Below are positions 22,078 through 36,042 of a stretch of 64,000 nucleotides of DNA, piece by piece (the first letter of the stretch is position 1; each line of letters starts with the position of its first letter). The notes beneath the pieces were generated by a model that was given only the letters and a program-made list of their open reading frames with translations, ran no database searches and was not told the DNA's origin. This DNA comes from Theocolax elegans (lineage: Eukaryota; Arthropoda; Insecta; Hymenoptera; Cerocephalidae), in contig CM047430.1 in the NCBI GenBank assembly GCA_026168455.1, forward strand, positions 70,967,044 through 71,031,043. The letters run 5' to 3'. The position numbers and the translations under genes are program-made.

Positions 22078-22465
22078 CCGTCACATACCCAATTATTGAT
22101 CATGAACCAATTTCTGATCAGTATATTATTTCAATAAAATAATAAGATTTTCATAAATTAAAATGTGGCTACACACAATTTAAAGGTTAAAAAATCAATA
22201 ATTGGATAGTAGACTTAACTAGGAATTGGCATATGTACCGAAAATTTATTGATCAGAAATTGGTACTTCCCGCCTTTTTTTCTTAGATTGTTGCTTACTT
22301 TAAAAATAGCTGTTATTTTATTTTTCTGAGATGGCTAAAAGGAAGTTTAATACTTGTACTTTCTGTATCCGTTAAAATATATACGATTATTAGTCTTTTT
22401 AACATTAAATTATTCTATAAACGTACGGATTTCCCTTAATTGATCAACAATTGGGTATGTGACGG
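22078..22465. mobile_element. MITE with TA duplication, 388 bp
   Basis: The left end CCGTCACATACCCAATTATT and the complement of the right end CCGTCACATACCCAATTGTT agree in all but one base and continue through GATCA. The flanks are TA at 22076-22077 and TA at 22466-22467. A second inner inverted pair, ACCAATTTCTGATCAGTA near 22107 against TGATCAGAAATTGGTA near 22251, adds to the foldback. There is no coding sequence. Size, ends and TA target fit a Tc1/mariner-type MITE. Confidence 0.85.
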
Positions 22466-22467
22466 TA

Positions 22468-25150
22468 TAGATTTCGAATGTCGTGTGAAATTAAAAAAAA
22501 GTAAAAACAATCCCGACGTCTCAGTTGTGCGTTGCAATACGATCGACGCGTTTATTTCTACACGTTATTGTATCGTGTGTATTATTTTCTTTTACAAATT
22601 CAATCTTGGCTCGTCTCATTCGCACTTTTATGCAGTTGAACGCATTGCCCGAAGGAACTTGGATGTTAAAATGAAATTTAATAATTTCGAGGTAATCGTT
22701 TGTACACACTTGCGTGCAAAGTGTGTTATTCGTGTTTTCTTTTTCTGAATTTAACATATATAACCATTAACTTGTATTTATAAAAATGAATATAAATGCA
22801 AATAATGGGATATTATAGTTTTATGTTGCATTTTATATTAAACATATAATATACATCCTTTAGTTTAATTGTATATTTTATTTATTATTTGTGGACTAAT
22901 TAAGACAATTATTTACGATGTAAATATTTACAAAAGGAATAAAAAGATAATTACTTGTAAATAAACTGATAAATAATAACTATTTAATTGTAATTTAAAG
23001 ATAAATAATTGTATATGCTAAACCGCTATGTTCTTTATTGCATATACTTTGTTTAGAATTTTGTACATATAAATGTAATCTTATACTGGAATAGATCAGT
23101 TTTTATAATTCATTTGATACTTTATCATATTTTGGTATTTTATCGCTAACTTTTCATTTTTAGGTATTGTAGATAATTTTAACTTCATTTTACTATTCGA
23201 GTAATTATGTATAAACTAACATCTCTGTGAAAATTTACCAGATATACGTAAGTTTAAAACATGCAGAATGGATTGCAAATATTACATTTAAATAATAATA
23301 TTATCAGAAAATCTAAAAAAAAATATCGATATTCTGTCAAAAGCAACTATTAGTATAAGGTTTTTTTTAGTAAATTTTTTTCTTTTTTATGTATACGAAT
23401 AATAAAATGTATGTCTATTTTTAAGGTTAACATTTGTTCCAACATACGTTTGTAAGGTAAACATGTACTTAAAATTCAATGTAAATAATGATTTAAATTA
23501 AAAGATGTTCTATCTTTATAAACATTGTTTTTATGTGTTATTTTTTAACAATTAAATTTGTAATCGTTGTATTAAACCGAATCATGTTGTTGCATGTACC
23601 GCTGCACATAGGTATAGTTATGAAGCGTAAAAAAAACATAATACATATAATTATTTGATCAAAGTAACGAGACAAAAATGGGATATAACAAATTTAATTG
23701 CAAGCCATACGCTGCCTAGGAAACAAAAAAAGAGAAGTAGTAATGTATAGATACTGTATAGTTATTCAAACTCAACAAATAATTCAAATTTTCCGCGTTT
23801 ATAATTTTCGATTCAGAAGAACTAGATTTTTACAAATATTAATACCTCAATTAAAATTTAAGGAAAGCTACGAGAACATTGAACAGAGTTAGATGATTCG
23901 AGATTAATTGTTATGAAAACTGTATAAATCACCCTGTCACACGATATTTAATAATTTTTCAGACAATTAATCTCAGGAATTGCTGCACCTATTACTTTCT
24001 GGTGGTTTTATTTAAATTTTAATATAGCATATTAATTTATGTAAAATCTTACTTCTCAGTCGATAATATCACGTACAGGAAATCGTTGATTGGACTTGGC
24101 ATCTCCATAACGTTTATCGTGTTTCGGTTCGGAATAATATTAACAAATAGTGCTTAACCATTATAGTAAACGTATTGGTTTGAAATTACGGAATATGATT
24201 TTTGAGTTTTCGAAAATTCTAGAGGAAAAAGAGCTTGACGAAAACATAAATATCTGGAGTTTTTTCTTTTAAAACTACAACCATTATTTTGTTTGATTTA
24301 TTTAATTAGCTTTAACAGTTGAAAATGTATACTTTATTAATTAACTTTTTTTGTAACCTTTGTTCAATCAAACAATAACTGTTGAACCATTCGACTTATT
24401 GTAGCAGATCAAAGTTAATATTACAGTCTTTGATTCGAGTTTAAGAAAACGTCGAATTCGTTCCTAGCTTCAAAGCAACTTTGTTTTCTATATTTGGGCA
24501 GACATTTTAAATGGTTCATAAATAAAATTAATTTTTTGTTAAAAAATAAACATTTTAACATATAGGTACCTAAAGAGATTGGAAACGAAGAGTTGAGCAA
24601 CTATATGTCAATTTGTTTTATTTATTTGGCTTTCGACAACAATAACTAATAAACTGTATTTAATTGATAATTTTAAATTGAAGTTTTTAATTTGAAAAGC
24701 GTAAATAGGCCATTTTCTTATTGAAATAGAAGTAGGATCCAAAATATTTTAACTGTATAGCTGTTTCTCACTGTCGTATTTTCATAATTAAGTTTGTTCG
24801 AGACACTGCGCCTGTAATATCTATAAAGGTTATTGTACGTATATATATTTAGAGATAACTTATTTATCATCAACTAGTTGTTTATCATCACGTGAAAGGA
24901 TAGTAGTGTTTCTTGTATAAATGTAAATTACAATTAACTATTGAGTTATTCAATAATTATCAATTGTATTGTAATAATTTTTCGAGAACAGTTATAGATT
25001 ATAAAACATTACCCACGGACTTAACAATTTTATCCGATCAAAATGTAAGCGTATCGGCAAAAAATGCAATGCATTATCGTTCTCCAACTGTTTAATAAAA
25101 GCAAACGATACCTTTAACTCTAAAACTAAACAGTCATCGTAACTGAAAAA
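22468..25150. other. AT-rich intergenic, no gene seen
   Basis: No open frame has recognisable protein features and no repeats above simple AT-rich tracts were seen. Confidence 0.5.
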
Positions 25151-25315
25151 AATCGGAAGGCTCGAGTGTTACGGCATACCGGTTGGCTAAAGGCAAAAAG
25201 AAATGTTGTAGCTCGCCTCGCTCCCTTTGTTCATACGCCCTGGGCTTTAACCACCCACCGTCCCTGCAATTGCGCTCGATCATCTTCGCACAGCTGCGTT
25301 TGTGATCTTTTTCTT

Positions 25316-25350
<35 letters not shown>

Positions 25351-25730
25351 TGCTCTCTTTTTACCTCTCTTTTTCATTTTCCCTCTCTGGCGAGAGGCCT
25401 CGTGGAGGGTGTTCATAGCTTCGCTTTCACGGAGGGAAAGAGAGGCGCAAAAAAGGAACGGTAGAACTTTAATCTTAGGTTTTCATTCTGAATTATCCTC
25501 AAGGCGCCCAAGCGGCCCCTTGATGATGATGTCCTTTTTGTTATTGGAGGAAATAATTTAGCGTGACGTGAAGCCTTACCTCTCTCCCTCTTCCTCCCTC
25601 TCTCTCGCTCTCTCGCTCGGTTGGCCATCTCTCTCGATGTATCCGTTTTTGCTTTGTTTTGCGCTCCGAACCGAGCGGCTTTGACTTTGCGAGAGAGAGG
25701 GAGAAGGCGGCGTTTCACGATTATTAGGGA
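25151..25730. other. CpG- and CT-rich patch, no gene identified
   Basis: Less AT-rich, with the CT microsatellite at 25312-25350 and further CTCTCTCC tracts at 25582-25620. Frames on both strands are open because of the repeats. Confidence 0.5.
25312..25350. repeat. (CT)n microsatellite
   Basis: CT repeat with single T insertions. Confidence 0.9.
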
Positions 25731-27004
25731 TGGAAATGGACTATGGAAGAAAATTACTATAAAATGATTATGGATATTGTTTTTGAATTTTATACTTCTT
25801 GGGCGAGGTTGTTTCCTTTCATTCTTTTTTTTTCAAGATTTATAGTTTTTTGAAGGATGTGCACCCGTGTAGTTCAATGTATACTCGCCTTTTTCTTCGG
25901 TACGATTTACTTTGGCTTCGACTACTCCTTTACTTTTTCACGTATCTTAATTTATGTCGAAGTTTGCCGCAACATAAAAATACCACTAAAATAATTAGCA
26001 TCGAAGCAGTGTACAGTTCAACATAAATATAACAAAATAAGAGGAAACGGTAAAAAAGATATTTGGAATATCGTTCATACTGGGCTTCGATTCCCAGAGA
26101 CGGGAATCTTCACCGAAGCACGAAATTCCAATTGTCCCTTTATAACTCGAAGATCCGAGGCGCCCGGACAAATTTCCAAATTAGCATGGATCCTTTCACC
26201 TTCGCGCTTCTTTGGACGATGACGCAAAGTGATCATAAGAGAACGAAGAGAAACATTAGAATAGAATGTTTCAAGCGCCGAAGGGGGCCTACGAGATCCG
26301 TTAATCCTCCGAAGGATGGTCAACTAACTCAAAAGGAAAAACTCACAGGTATAGTATACCTTTTCTGCTTCCGTTTCACTTGCCGGTCTTTCAAGCTGAT
26401 GCTTTATATATACGTGAAATGCGAATCAAAGAAAATTCCGTCTGACCGGGATCTGGAACTAATTGCGTACACGAAGTTACTAAGTATTAATCCATATAAT
26501 GCATATAAATAATCCGTATGTTTATAATTTTTATTTGCAACGAATAAAAAATAGTTTTATTGCTTAAATTTTAATACTACATTTATTGTTTTATTTAATA
26601 ATATGTACATGACTGTAATTGACAATTAATGTGTTTTTTGCCAAGTTTCGTTGTATTTTCGTTGTAAATATTGTACAGCGTTTTGCACTGCGAATAGTAT
26701 TTTTTAGTTTCAGTCTACATTCGATCTTGAAACAATATACAACAAAGTTTATAAAATTTTTTCTCTAAAATAAAGTATAAGCCAAAAGTAAGTGCGTAGA
26801 GATGTTGTTTTAGATTGAGCCTATCTAAACACATTAGCAATTTTATGGGTTAAATAAGTAATAAGTGAAAGTAAATTTTTCAAAAAGAACTTAAAAATTT
26901 GATTATTAGTGTTAATTTAGTTATCTATATGTTTAAATTTATTTAAAATTCCCGTAAAAGGTTTAGATCTGTCTCAGTACAGTAAAACTTCCAAATGATC
27001 CTCG
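25731..27004. other. Intergenic; one 149-codon open frame without support
   Basis: A plus-strand frame is open from 26063 to 26512. It has no recognisable domain and shows no bias in codon choice. The remainder is AT-rich. I do not call a gene. Confidence 0.4.
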
Positions 27005-27295
27005 GACGTTTTCCTGAAAAGCTATTTGTTGTAATGTCCAGTTACACAACTGAACCAAAAATCAAATATATATCCAATAGTTTCTTTAACATATGTCATA
27101 ATAATTTTATTATACAACATTCAGTATTATTTTATATCATATTTTTTAATGATTTTTAATAAAAAAAACTGTTTTATTACTGCGCAATATAATCAACAAA
27201 TAAAATTATAAAATAAGATGAAAATACTTAAACATTACATTTTTGGTTCAACGGTTCCAAGTGGACTTACATCAAGTGACTTTTCAGGAGCAGAA
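27005..27295. mobile_element. Foldback element with imperfect inverted repeats of about 55 bp
   Basis: The left arm (27005-27062) and the complement of the right arm (27239-27295) share TCCTGAAAAG, TTTGTTGTAA or CTTGATGTAA, GTCCA and GAACCAAAAAT in order. The arms are diverged but the order is preserved. The spacer is AT-rich and non-coding. No target-site duplication was seen. Confidence 0.65.
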
Positions 27296-30200
27296 TGCCA
27301 AATTTCAGTGAACGGGATGTGGAGTCAGAAAATGGTCAATTGTTATATTTTTATAAAAAAAACGAATGGCTTTTCGAAAAAATCCTGAACGTCAAGTTCT
27401 TAGCCATGTTTTTAACACTATAGCCAAATTCTTCCAGATTTGGAAGTTAATAATTTAATCACGATTTTTTGGTTAAAAGATCACGTCTTTTTTGACTAAA
27501 AATTACCGACCATAAAATGTTTATACAATTATTATAAACAAAATTTACTTTACTTAAAAAATCAAAACGTCAGGCCCTATATTTTAAGCTATCAGCATGC
27601 ATTTTCTCAATTTTTTAATTCAATATTTTAACAGAATTTTTGCGGGTTGAAAATGGTAGTTCCCTATATTTTGGCTCCGACATCCTTTAAAGTATTAAGT
27701 ATTTAATTTTTATTATTTTTTTACTTTATAGTGTTTTAATATTTGGTTATTCTTATTCTCAATACAATATTGAATTTAAGAATTTTTAGTGTTAAACTCA
27801 CAAACAAATCCTGCATGGATTTTAGTATTTCTCGCTTAATGTAAGTTAGAGAAAATCAAAATCTAACAATTTTATGAAAAACTTTTGTATCTATATGTAC
27901 TGAAGAGAATCTCAGGTTAGGAAATTGGGAGCAAGTGAATATTACAAACAATTAACAATTAACAATGAAAAAGTCGTTGTGTAAAAAAAGGTTAGTCGCT
28001 CGAACAAAGAAATCTTGTGGAATTATTAAATCCGCATCCCTTCGTCATAAAAAAGTACGGAGACATCCCATCACTCGGTGATGCAGTAAAAAGCCCGAAA
28101 ACCTCGAAAAATGAAGAAAGATCGTCGTTACCCAGGTTAAACAAAGAAAGGTAAAAATCGTTTAACAAGCGAAATCGAAATTGCGCGGTAGCCGGCCAAA
28201 AAATCGGGTACCTCGATCTGTTTATAATAAAAATAAATCGAAGAAAAAAGGTATCGAGAGTGTATATATATACACTCGGAGCCGAAATAACGAGTATATA
28301 GCGACGACAAGGACGCTCGAGAGGCCGACGAAATGCCCAAACGAAGAAAAAGGAGATCTGCGAGCAATCGCCCGGTTCACCCTCTTTTTATTCATCTATA
28401 TATACAGGTACATATATATTCTTCTTATTCCTCTTTTTCTTCTTCTTTCCTCTTGGATTCCGAATTTGCGACGAGTTTTTGATGCGCTCCCAGGACCTCG
28501 GACGATCAATCGTCCCCTTTCTCTACCTTTCGCTGTATGTATATACCAGCTCTGACGGACGTTTTTACTCTCGAGCGCAACAATGGCTAATTTAATTGTC
28601 TCCTTGGTTATTCTGCAAGGGAATTTTTATCGGGTACCACTGCGCGAGTTTAAAACGCCATAGCGCTTATTATTCGTTATACTCGCGGAAAGCGACTGAC
28701 ATTTTATTTTCCAACGCGGACATTTTTCAAAATTTCGTTGCAAATGCTATTTAAATAATCGTATGAGTAGTTGGTTTTTTTAGCTGCAAATTTAATAAAT
28801 TAAAAATGCAGAAAGGATGTCGATGTATACAAATAAATATATAAATTCTATTTTTAGTAAATTAAAAGAAAATTATTTTCTTGTAAAATCCTTTCAGTTA
28901 AGCCCTTATATTTGATTTAAACAGTTTATGTAAAGATAATTTATATTCATAAATTAATATTATTATTATTATTTTGTTTACAAAATTATTAAGGTGTAAT
29001 ATTCTTATTTATTGTTTTTAATTATACATTTTTCTTTTCAATATGTCTCTTTTTGTTAAAAATTTTGTATGTTTTAAATTTATATCTCGTGAATTTTTTC
29101 AGATTTTCAATTTAATATTTCCAACACGATCGTTGGGCTGGAAACGCTAGTGGTATATTTCTGTAATGTATGCGTCCGAGATTCTCGAAAAAAAAAATAA
29201 TAATTTTGTTATAATTTAAAATTCTTTACAAATTTAAAGTTATCTAAAACGGTAAACGATTTACAATTGATATTTCGAAGAATTTTACCATACATTACCG
29301 AAACAAAACGATTTGCAAAACTCAAGCAATTCGCTGTTGTAAGCATTTGATAGAACGTTGTTGAAAACGGCAATGGCTTACGTGCAGGAAATTTCATCCG
29401 CAGGCAAATTGAGGAATTAAATGCCGTTTCTGCGGTGGAGATTAATAGATATTCGTTGGCATGCGAATATGAAAACAATTTCGCACTTTATACTCCGATA
29501 ACGGTTTTGATTTCATATATATAGAATACATGCATTATAAGCGATGGGATTTTAATCGCTGTTTTCCGATGAAAATACGTTCGAGAGATCTGCACGTACT
29601 GACTTTCTTTTTCAATCAGTAAGTACAATCTGACATCTGTAGAATTGATGTTATATTAAATGTTATAATGAGGTTATAAGACTTTTAGAAATATAAATTA
29701 TTATATTAAATATTAAATTTTGACATAATTATTATAGATTTACGAAAGTTTTGTTAAAAAAAAACAATTTTATGAGTTGATACATTTTAAATAAGACGTT
29801 GGTACTTATTAAATTTTAAAATAATTTGTACAGGGCAATGTGAAGTTAATTTGTCACATTATTGCATTCACACTTTAGGTGCAAAGGAAGTTTTTTTGTA
29901 ATTATATACAAAAAATTATATAATAAATTTATTTCGTAAATAATCAATTTTAATAATTAATTTTTTAAGAAAATTATCCTCTTTTTATTTTTAGACTATT
30001 TCGGGAAAGAAATATTGGATTGGTCCTGCTACTATGCTTCAGTTTTCCAGCCCAATTCACTCACGAATATGATGCATTCATAAATATGTCTTATTTTACC
30101 CAGTACCTGATGATTCATCTAAATAAAATAAAAGATGAGTACTTATTATTCTTATTTTGTATACGGATTATATGAATATGCACTAATAGAAAAGACAGAT

Positions 30201-30599
30201 GTTTATCTCGAGTAATATTTAGACGTCAAAAGTGTTTAACACTTTTTGCAGCAAATCTTATTTAAGTCAATAATTGATTTAGTCATAAACTGCATGTACA
30301 TACTTAATTTGTATAAGTTTACTAAATTATATTATATCTGTATGACTTGGTATCAGTTAAAATATTTTTTAATGTAGTTGTAATTTTTCATGTTCAAATT
30401 TAAGTTAATTATTTTACTATAAGTTAATTATAAATATTTTGTTATATTTCTTTTTCTACGTCTTGTGGTACAATATTTATATTATAATTATAGTAAATAG
30501 ACTTTTTCAAATTACAAAAATTTCTATTAATTATTCTGCTCTTGTCATGATTGAACTTATATTCATTTATGTTTATTTTGTTCGCCCACTTACACTTTT
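27296..30599. other. Intergenic; CpG-rich patch near 28.0-28.7 kb, no gene seen
   Basis: Mostly AT-rich. From 28,020 to 28,700 the sequence is richer in CG and contains TATATA and CTT tracts. The open frames in it are not protein-like and no splice-linked exons were found. Confidence 0.5.
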
Positions 30600-31295
30600 T
30601 AGATAAAAATAATATATTTTAATTTATAACAAAAAACCGTACTTTTGTATAGTTTTTTAATGATTTTAATTGTTTTTGTATTGTTATCTTCAAAAAAACA
30701 GTTCTGATCATCAAGTGTTTAATAGGATAAAGATTTGTAATTTTAAGACGAATATTTCGTCCATTTATACTTTTTATATATAAAGATAATGCTTTTTTTT
30801 GTAGAATTTTAATGATATTCATTGTTTTCATGTACGCATCTTTAAAAATATTGCTCGAATCAGAAAGTGTTGCATTGTAGAAAGTTTTATAATTTTAAGA
30901 CGAAAATTTTATCTAAATTCATTATGCACGTAAGAATAGTATTTTTGGAGATAATGTGCATAAACCAATTTTACGGAATTGTAAAACGCTCCATACTCTC
31001 AACAATTTATTAGTGATATAGATGAAAATAGGACCACAGACTTGTATAATTATAACAAATATTCCCTGTAAATTTCAGCTCAAACGATTAAACATTGGCA
31101 GAGTTATGTCGGTCACAGGATTTCATATATACACACATCCATACATACATTTTAGGGAAAGGTTTGGATGAGTTTTAAAATGCATCAATTTTATTTTTAT
31201 ATCAATATATATACTTTTTTGAAGTATCACATATTTTGCGATGATGAAAATAAAAGTGTAAGGCACTTCTGTATAACGATCGTGCCTAAAAATAA
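30600..31295 (+). repeat. Second copy of the 175-bp-array element family, diverged
   Basis: Two diverged units (about 30620-30790 and 30790-30930) carry the same ordered words as 14165-15060: TTTTTAATGATTTT, a TATCTTCAAAAA-like word, AAGTGTTTAATAGGA, TTAAGACGAATATTTCGTCC and a TTTTTATAT-type end. The tail at 30940-31295 matches 15061-15415. The array is shorter here than in copy 1. Confidence 0.75.
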
Positions 31296-32250
31296 CCGAC
31301 TATATATCTCTCTATAGAAATTATATGAACTTTAACCTCCCACAAAAAAAGTTAAAATGAATTAATATATAAAATTTGGTGTGATCTATTTATACAATAC
31401 TGCTGCATATGCATGACGAGTTGAAAGAAAATCCGACATTAGTCAACCGTCTACGAAATAATAAACCACCATAGATCAGAAGTAGCTCGTGCCTACCGCA
31501 TCGTTCAACGCCGCAGGAAATTCGCTCGAATATAAATCGCGCGTGTATAATCTGGTAAACCCCAATCCTCGAAAGTGTATAATAAAAAAAGGTGCTCGTC
31601 ATCAGCCTAAAACCTCAGCTCTATTCGAGTCAATCAAAAATCTTTCACAAACGTCAGAATGACCTTGCCTCTCCATTTTCCACGTTCGAACAAAAGTTCT
31701 TAAAACGAAAGGTGAGAAACTTTATAGATATTTTTTTTTTCTGGATATTCGGTCACCATCGACAAAATTTTCGAATCGTCGGAAAAATCGAGGCTTGCGC
31801 GGGCGCGCGCGCGTACGCCTTTTGTGTCGTGACAGGGTGTCCGAAACGAAACGATTGTCCAAGCCGTCGCCGCGTTTTTCCATTATACTCGCCGCGAACG
31901 ATTCCAGCACTTTTTCCTTCCTTTTCGTAAAATCGCCGCGAATTCGTTACGCCCATCCTAACCTGAATACAAAGGGCCTTTAAGAGGGAGAGAGAGAGAG
32001 AGAGATAGAGGGAATTCTCGCACGGTCGGCAACGAAGCAACTGATCGCCTGGGGGTTTGCGTCGAGGGGTTTTTACACGCGGTCGGTGCAGCCTTTCGCG
32101 TTCCAGGTCGTTTTTCGACGTTCGACGAGCGGCTCGCTTTTACCACACCATGGAATCGATCCCGACGTTTTCGTTGAAAGATGGACAAAGACTAACCCGA
32201 TGACGAAGAACTCGATTTCTCGGGCACACATTTTCTGAAATGCTTTATGA
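31296..32250. other. CpG-rich patch, no gene identified
   Basis: From about 31,780 to 32,200 CG dinucleotides are dense (for example GCGCGGGCGCGCGCGCGTAC near 31797), and a GA microsatellite lies at 31986-32004. This could be a promoter or a non-coding first exon. No supported coding exon was found. Confidence 0.45.
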
Positions 32251-35002
32251 CTTAATTTATTAATTGCTGGATTTTTCTTTATACGTATATGTATGTCTAT
32301 TTGATGATTTTTCTCTCTAGAAATATTGTATTATTTTTTTTTTCAAATTGACACAATACACTTTTTAATCTACAGTATTTTTTTAAATTTCTATTTTTAT
32401 TGATGTTTTTCAGAGTACATGTATTTCTCTTGTCAATTTGATATTCCCATATAGAGATGTCTGCTATTTAAAAGTCGTTAAAAATTATTTTGAAAAAAAA
32501 CACTCGATGAAAGAAGATTATAATTTGTGTAGTAAGAGAAGAAATTAGTTTTCATTAATGCTTTATAACGGCTTGTACATAAAAATATATAATATTCTGT
32601 AAATAAAATTGATTAAATTAATGAACGAAAGAAAAGTACGAGAAACCGATATTTTATATTAGTATAGGGATATAATATCCAAGTTAATTCAAAGTAAAGT
32701 GCATTTTTATAACTTCAGTGAATTCATAAAGTCTCGGACAATTAATGATACCGACCATAAAAGTATCAAGAGCTAATAAAAATTTCGTACGTATAAAATT
32801 AAATTTACGATGAATATTTTTTTGTTCCCAACCGTAATTATGTTTTAAAACTCGAAAAGAAAATAAAGAAAATGATATAAAATTTAAAAGCATTATCTGT
32901 CGCTCTTCCTCAGCCGCAGTGCAATATCCGTTCTACATTTATTTCTTCTTGAGATAATGCTGATTAGTTTTGTAGAATAGAGATGTTGAAATGAAAAGAA
33001 ATATTGAGGACTTTTGAGTTAAAAATAATGGAAGCTTCTTGAACTTAGCGAGTCGGCGCGCAAAAGTATATAGAAAAAGAAACGATTCGAGAAGCTAAAG
33101 AAAAGGGAGGAAAAAAAGAGAAGGAGAAGGTGGAAGAGAGAGAGGGAAGTAAAGATGATAGTGGAAGAGAAACTGGTGTGACAGGTTACCCAGGAGTCCC
33201 TTTGCCGCTTTGATCCTACCGTCTTGACTTCTTCCTTTTCCTTCGTCAGTAGTGGACGCAAAAGTGCTAATTACGCGCTTCGTACCGTTAAGTACGAGAG
33301 ATCGACCAATGCCATTCTCTTTCTCTCCCACTCCTCCTCCCCCTCTTCTCTCTCTCTCTCACTCTCTCTCTCTCTCTTTAATCTTTTCGCGGATTCGCGA
33401 GATTAGTATAATTCGTGGACCATTGGGCTCGTTCCACGAACCGAGACGAGTCGAGGGATTCTTCTTCTTGTGTTCCTTGGTCTTTTGCTTCGCTGTCGTT
33501 CTCATCTTGTTCTTCTTTTGTGCATTGTTCAGAAACGAGAATGAGACGTCGGTGTGGTGTACGCTCGCGGGCTTTTTGATTGTCGTTCGTCTCTTGATTT
33601 TCTTGCGATTCAAAGAGCGGTTTTGTCTTTAAAATTACTCCCGGAGTTTCCATTCACGCGACATTTTCATTTTAATGCCTCCGCATTTTCGTTGTTTATA
33701 TAAATTTTATTTTGTTCTATTTTTTTTTAACAATATTAAATATCCTATCTGAAAGGATGTTACATTGTTTAGTAATTCTGACTGCCAGAATAAAAAAAAA
33801 TTGGTATACTGCATAGTGAAGGTTTGTAAAAGTTTATCGCATAGTTTAATGTGCATGTCATATTTCTTCGTGGAATAATAAAAAAAATTTTTTAATAAAC
33901 ATTTTAATACAGAAAAATTCACGTTTTATTATTTGAACAAAATAGTAATCTTCTAATTTTGAGGATTATATTCACCTAAAATTAATATTAATAAAAAGGA
34001 ATTATTACTAGAATAATTCAATCATTCTGATCGCGTCAAATCCCTTATACCTTTAATACAATAAAACTCAATGCCTGACAAATTTGAGTAAGGAATGATA
34101 TTCGTGTATGTATAAATGCCACCCATCGAGCACCTATGATTCAGATGACAATAGGAACTTTCGGTAGCTCATATAATATTCGAACGAGCGGCGTGTTCCC
34201 TATGATGCTTACTTGGCCTCTCAATTCGAGAGAGAAAAAAAAACTGCATCGAAAGTCTATGGAATGGCAAATCAATTTCGAATGAACGAGCCTAGTCAAA
34301 AAGTACGCTACCTGCTTTTTTCCTCTCTTCCTTTCTCTCTCTCTCTCTCTCTCTCTGTGTCCCTCTCATTTTCGTCGAGGAACTCTCTCGACAGACACAC
34401 CCATCCCTATAAAAGTGTCGTCGTGGTACACAAAAGTTCCCCGAGAAGAACCTCCGATAGCTTTCATTCGCGAAGAGAGAAAAAGAGAGCTCGTGTAATA
34501 CCTTGAGCCGACAAAGGAGGCGAACATTCGAACTTCATCCATTCGTCGCGAATCGAGTGCTTATACCGAGATTATAAGGGAAAAAAACAATATATATAGA
34601 TATACACGTACACATAGGTAAAAAGGAGCAGATTGGAAGGTCATATCAGAGCGTAATAATGGAATTTATTAGAACCCACTTGGCCAGTGCGCCCCCGTTA
34701 TTATATTCATTCGCGAAAGGGAGGTGGACGTATGTATACCATGTACATGTATATGCAGCGTATATATGGCTTGGGCCATTGTGGCCTCGTAAAGAAATTT
34801 GTGTACAAAAGATTTGAACCACAAAACGTACGGGCAACCCGATCCCGGTGTACACCAGATGGGTAATCAGACAAATTTTTCGTGCCGCCTGGTTTTGGCC
34901 TGCTCGCGTGCGAGATATACTTGTAACCTCTATATTGGCATTATCATCACTATACGTATACATACCAATGCATAATTAATCGCAATACTAATTAATCTAT
35001 AA
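32251..35002. other. Intergenic; CT microsatellites, no gene seen
   Basis: CT tracts occur at about 33315-33377 and 34332-34356, in CG-richer surroundings. The open frames over them are Ser/Leu or Arg/Glu repeats. The rest is AT-rich and unrecognised. Confidence 0.5.
33315..33377. repeat. (CT)n microsatellite, interrupted
   Basis: CT repeat interrupted by CCTCC and AC. Confidence 0.88.
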
Positions 35003-35563
35003 TATTTTTTAGAAAATAGGTACGTGTTTTTGTTAGCAAACCGGCAATTGTAACTATTTGGCGACATTTCGATGGATTTCATCCATCCTCATTAGGCTAT
35101 ATACTGCAATTTTGATTAAATGGTTACGTTAACGTTCAATTGTGGCACTGATGCATCGGCTTTTCTATAAATCATTATTTGCCAAAATTAAATTAAATAA
35201 TTTATGAATTAATAAATAAATAAACTGATAAGTAACACAAATGAAGTAAAAAGAAGCTACGAATAAACGTAAATAAGACACTTCAATATTACAGACAGTT
35301 GTTGCAGAATATTTCCTTTAATTTATCTTATTTATTACTTCATTCATTTATTTATTATTTATTTAATTCATATAAATTAATTTATATAATTTAAAGTTGA
35401 CGAATAATCTTTTATATAGCGATGCATCATCGCTAGGATGTATAAATATATTTAACGAAATATATGCATATATATACACTAATATAAGGATGGATGAAAT
35501 TCATCGAAACGTCGCCAAATAGTCACCAAGATCGAAAAACACCTATTCTTTAAAAAAAATCTT
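35003..35563. mobile_element. Inverted-repeat element, about 560 bp, with GATGGATGAAAT hairpins near both ends
   Basis: The left end (35003-35090) and the complement of the right end (35482-35563) share ordered words: AATAGGT, GTGTTTTT, ACTATTTGGCGAC and TTTCGATG, then TTTCATCCATCCT. Each arm contains a small self-complementary GATG...CATC hairpin next to CGAAA. There is no coding sequence inside, and central AT-rich DNA includes GCGATGCATCATCGC at 35419. The ends resemble elements with a GACGTTTCGATG signature, but the family is not settled. Confidence 0.7.
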
Positions 35564-36011
35564 TGGGTTATTAACGTCCTACCCTTAAAATAATATTTCT
35601 CTTTTGCTTAAATATGAGTATATATTATTCAATATTTCCGGAGCATACAACAATTTTTGCATTTTTATGCCATATTGACATCAATCACTATTCTCGAAAC
35701 ACCTTCAATAATTTCAGAAACAAATTTTAAAAAGACATTTCGAAATATGAACCAAATACAACAAAAATATAGATTTTTTAAATTAACTCACGATATTATA
35801 TAGATATGTGACTTGTTACGAAATTAGCTTTACATAATACAAATAAATTAAAATCGGGAAATCACATTTTCGTTTGAAATCTTCCATATATAAGTGTCTT
35901 ACTTACGAGAATATCCTACTTTCTGTATATACTTAAGCTTCGCCGATACACGCGCGTGTTACGTCGAGAGAAAAGTCAAGTCGGCAATTTCCCATAGACG
36001 AATAATAGCCA

Positions 36012-36042
<31 letters not shown>

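Noticed and set aside
26063..26512. 149-codon plus-strand frame, the longest outside repeats in its region
   Set aside because: No recognisable domain, no codon bias, and the opposite strand is also open; it may be chance in a less AT-rich patch.
35061..35520. Functional hammerhead ribozymes in the arms of the 35-kb element
   Set aside because: The invariant CUGAUGA core is not matched exactly; kept only as a low-confidence likeness.
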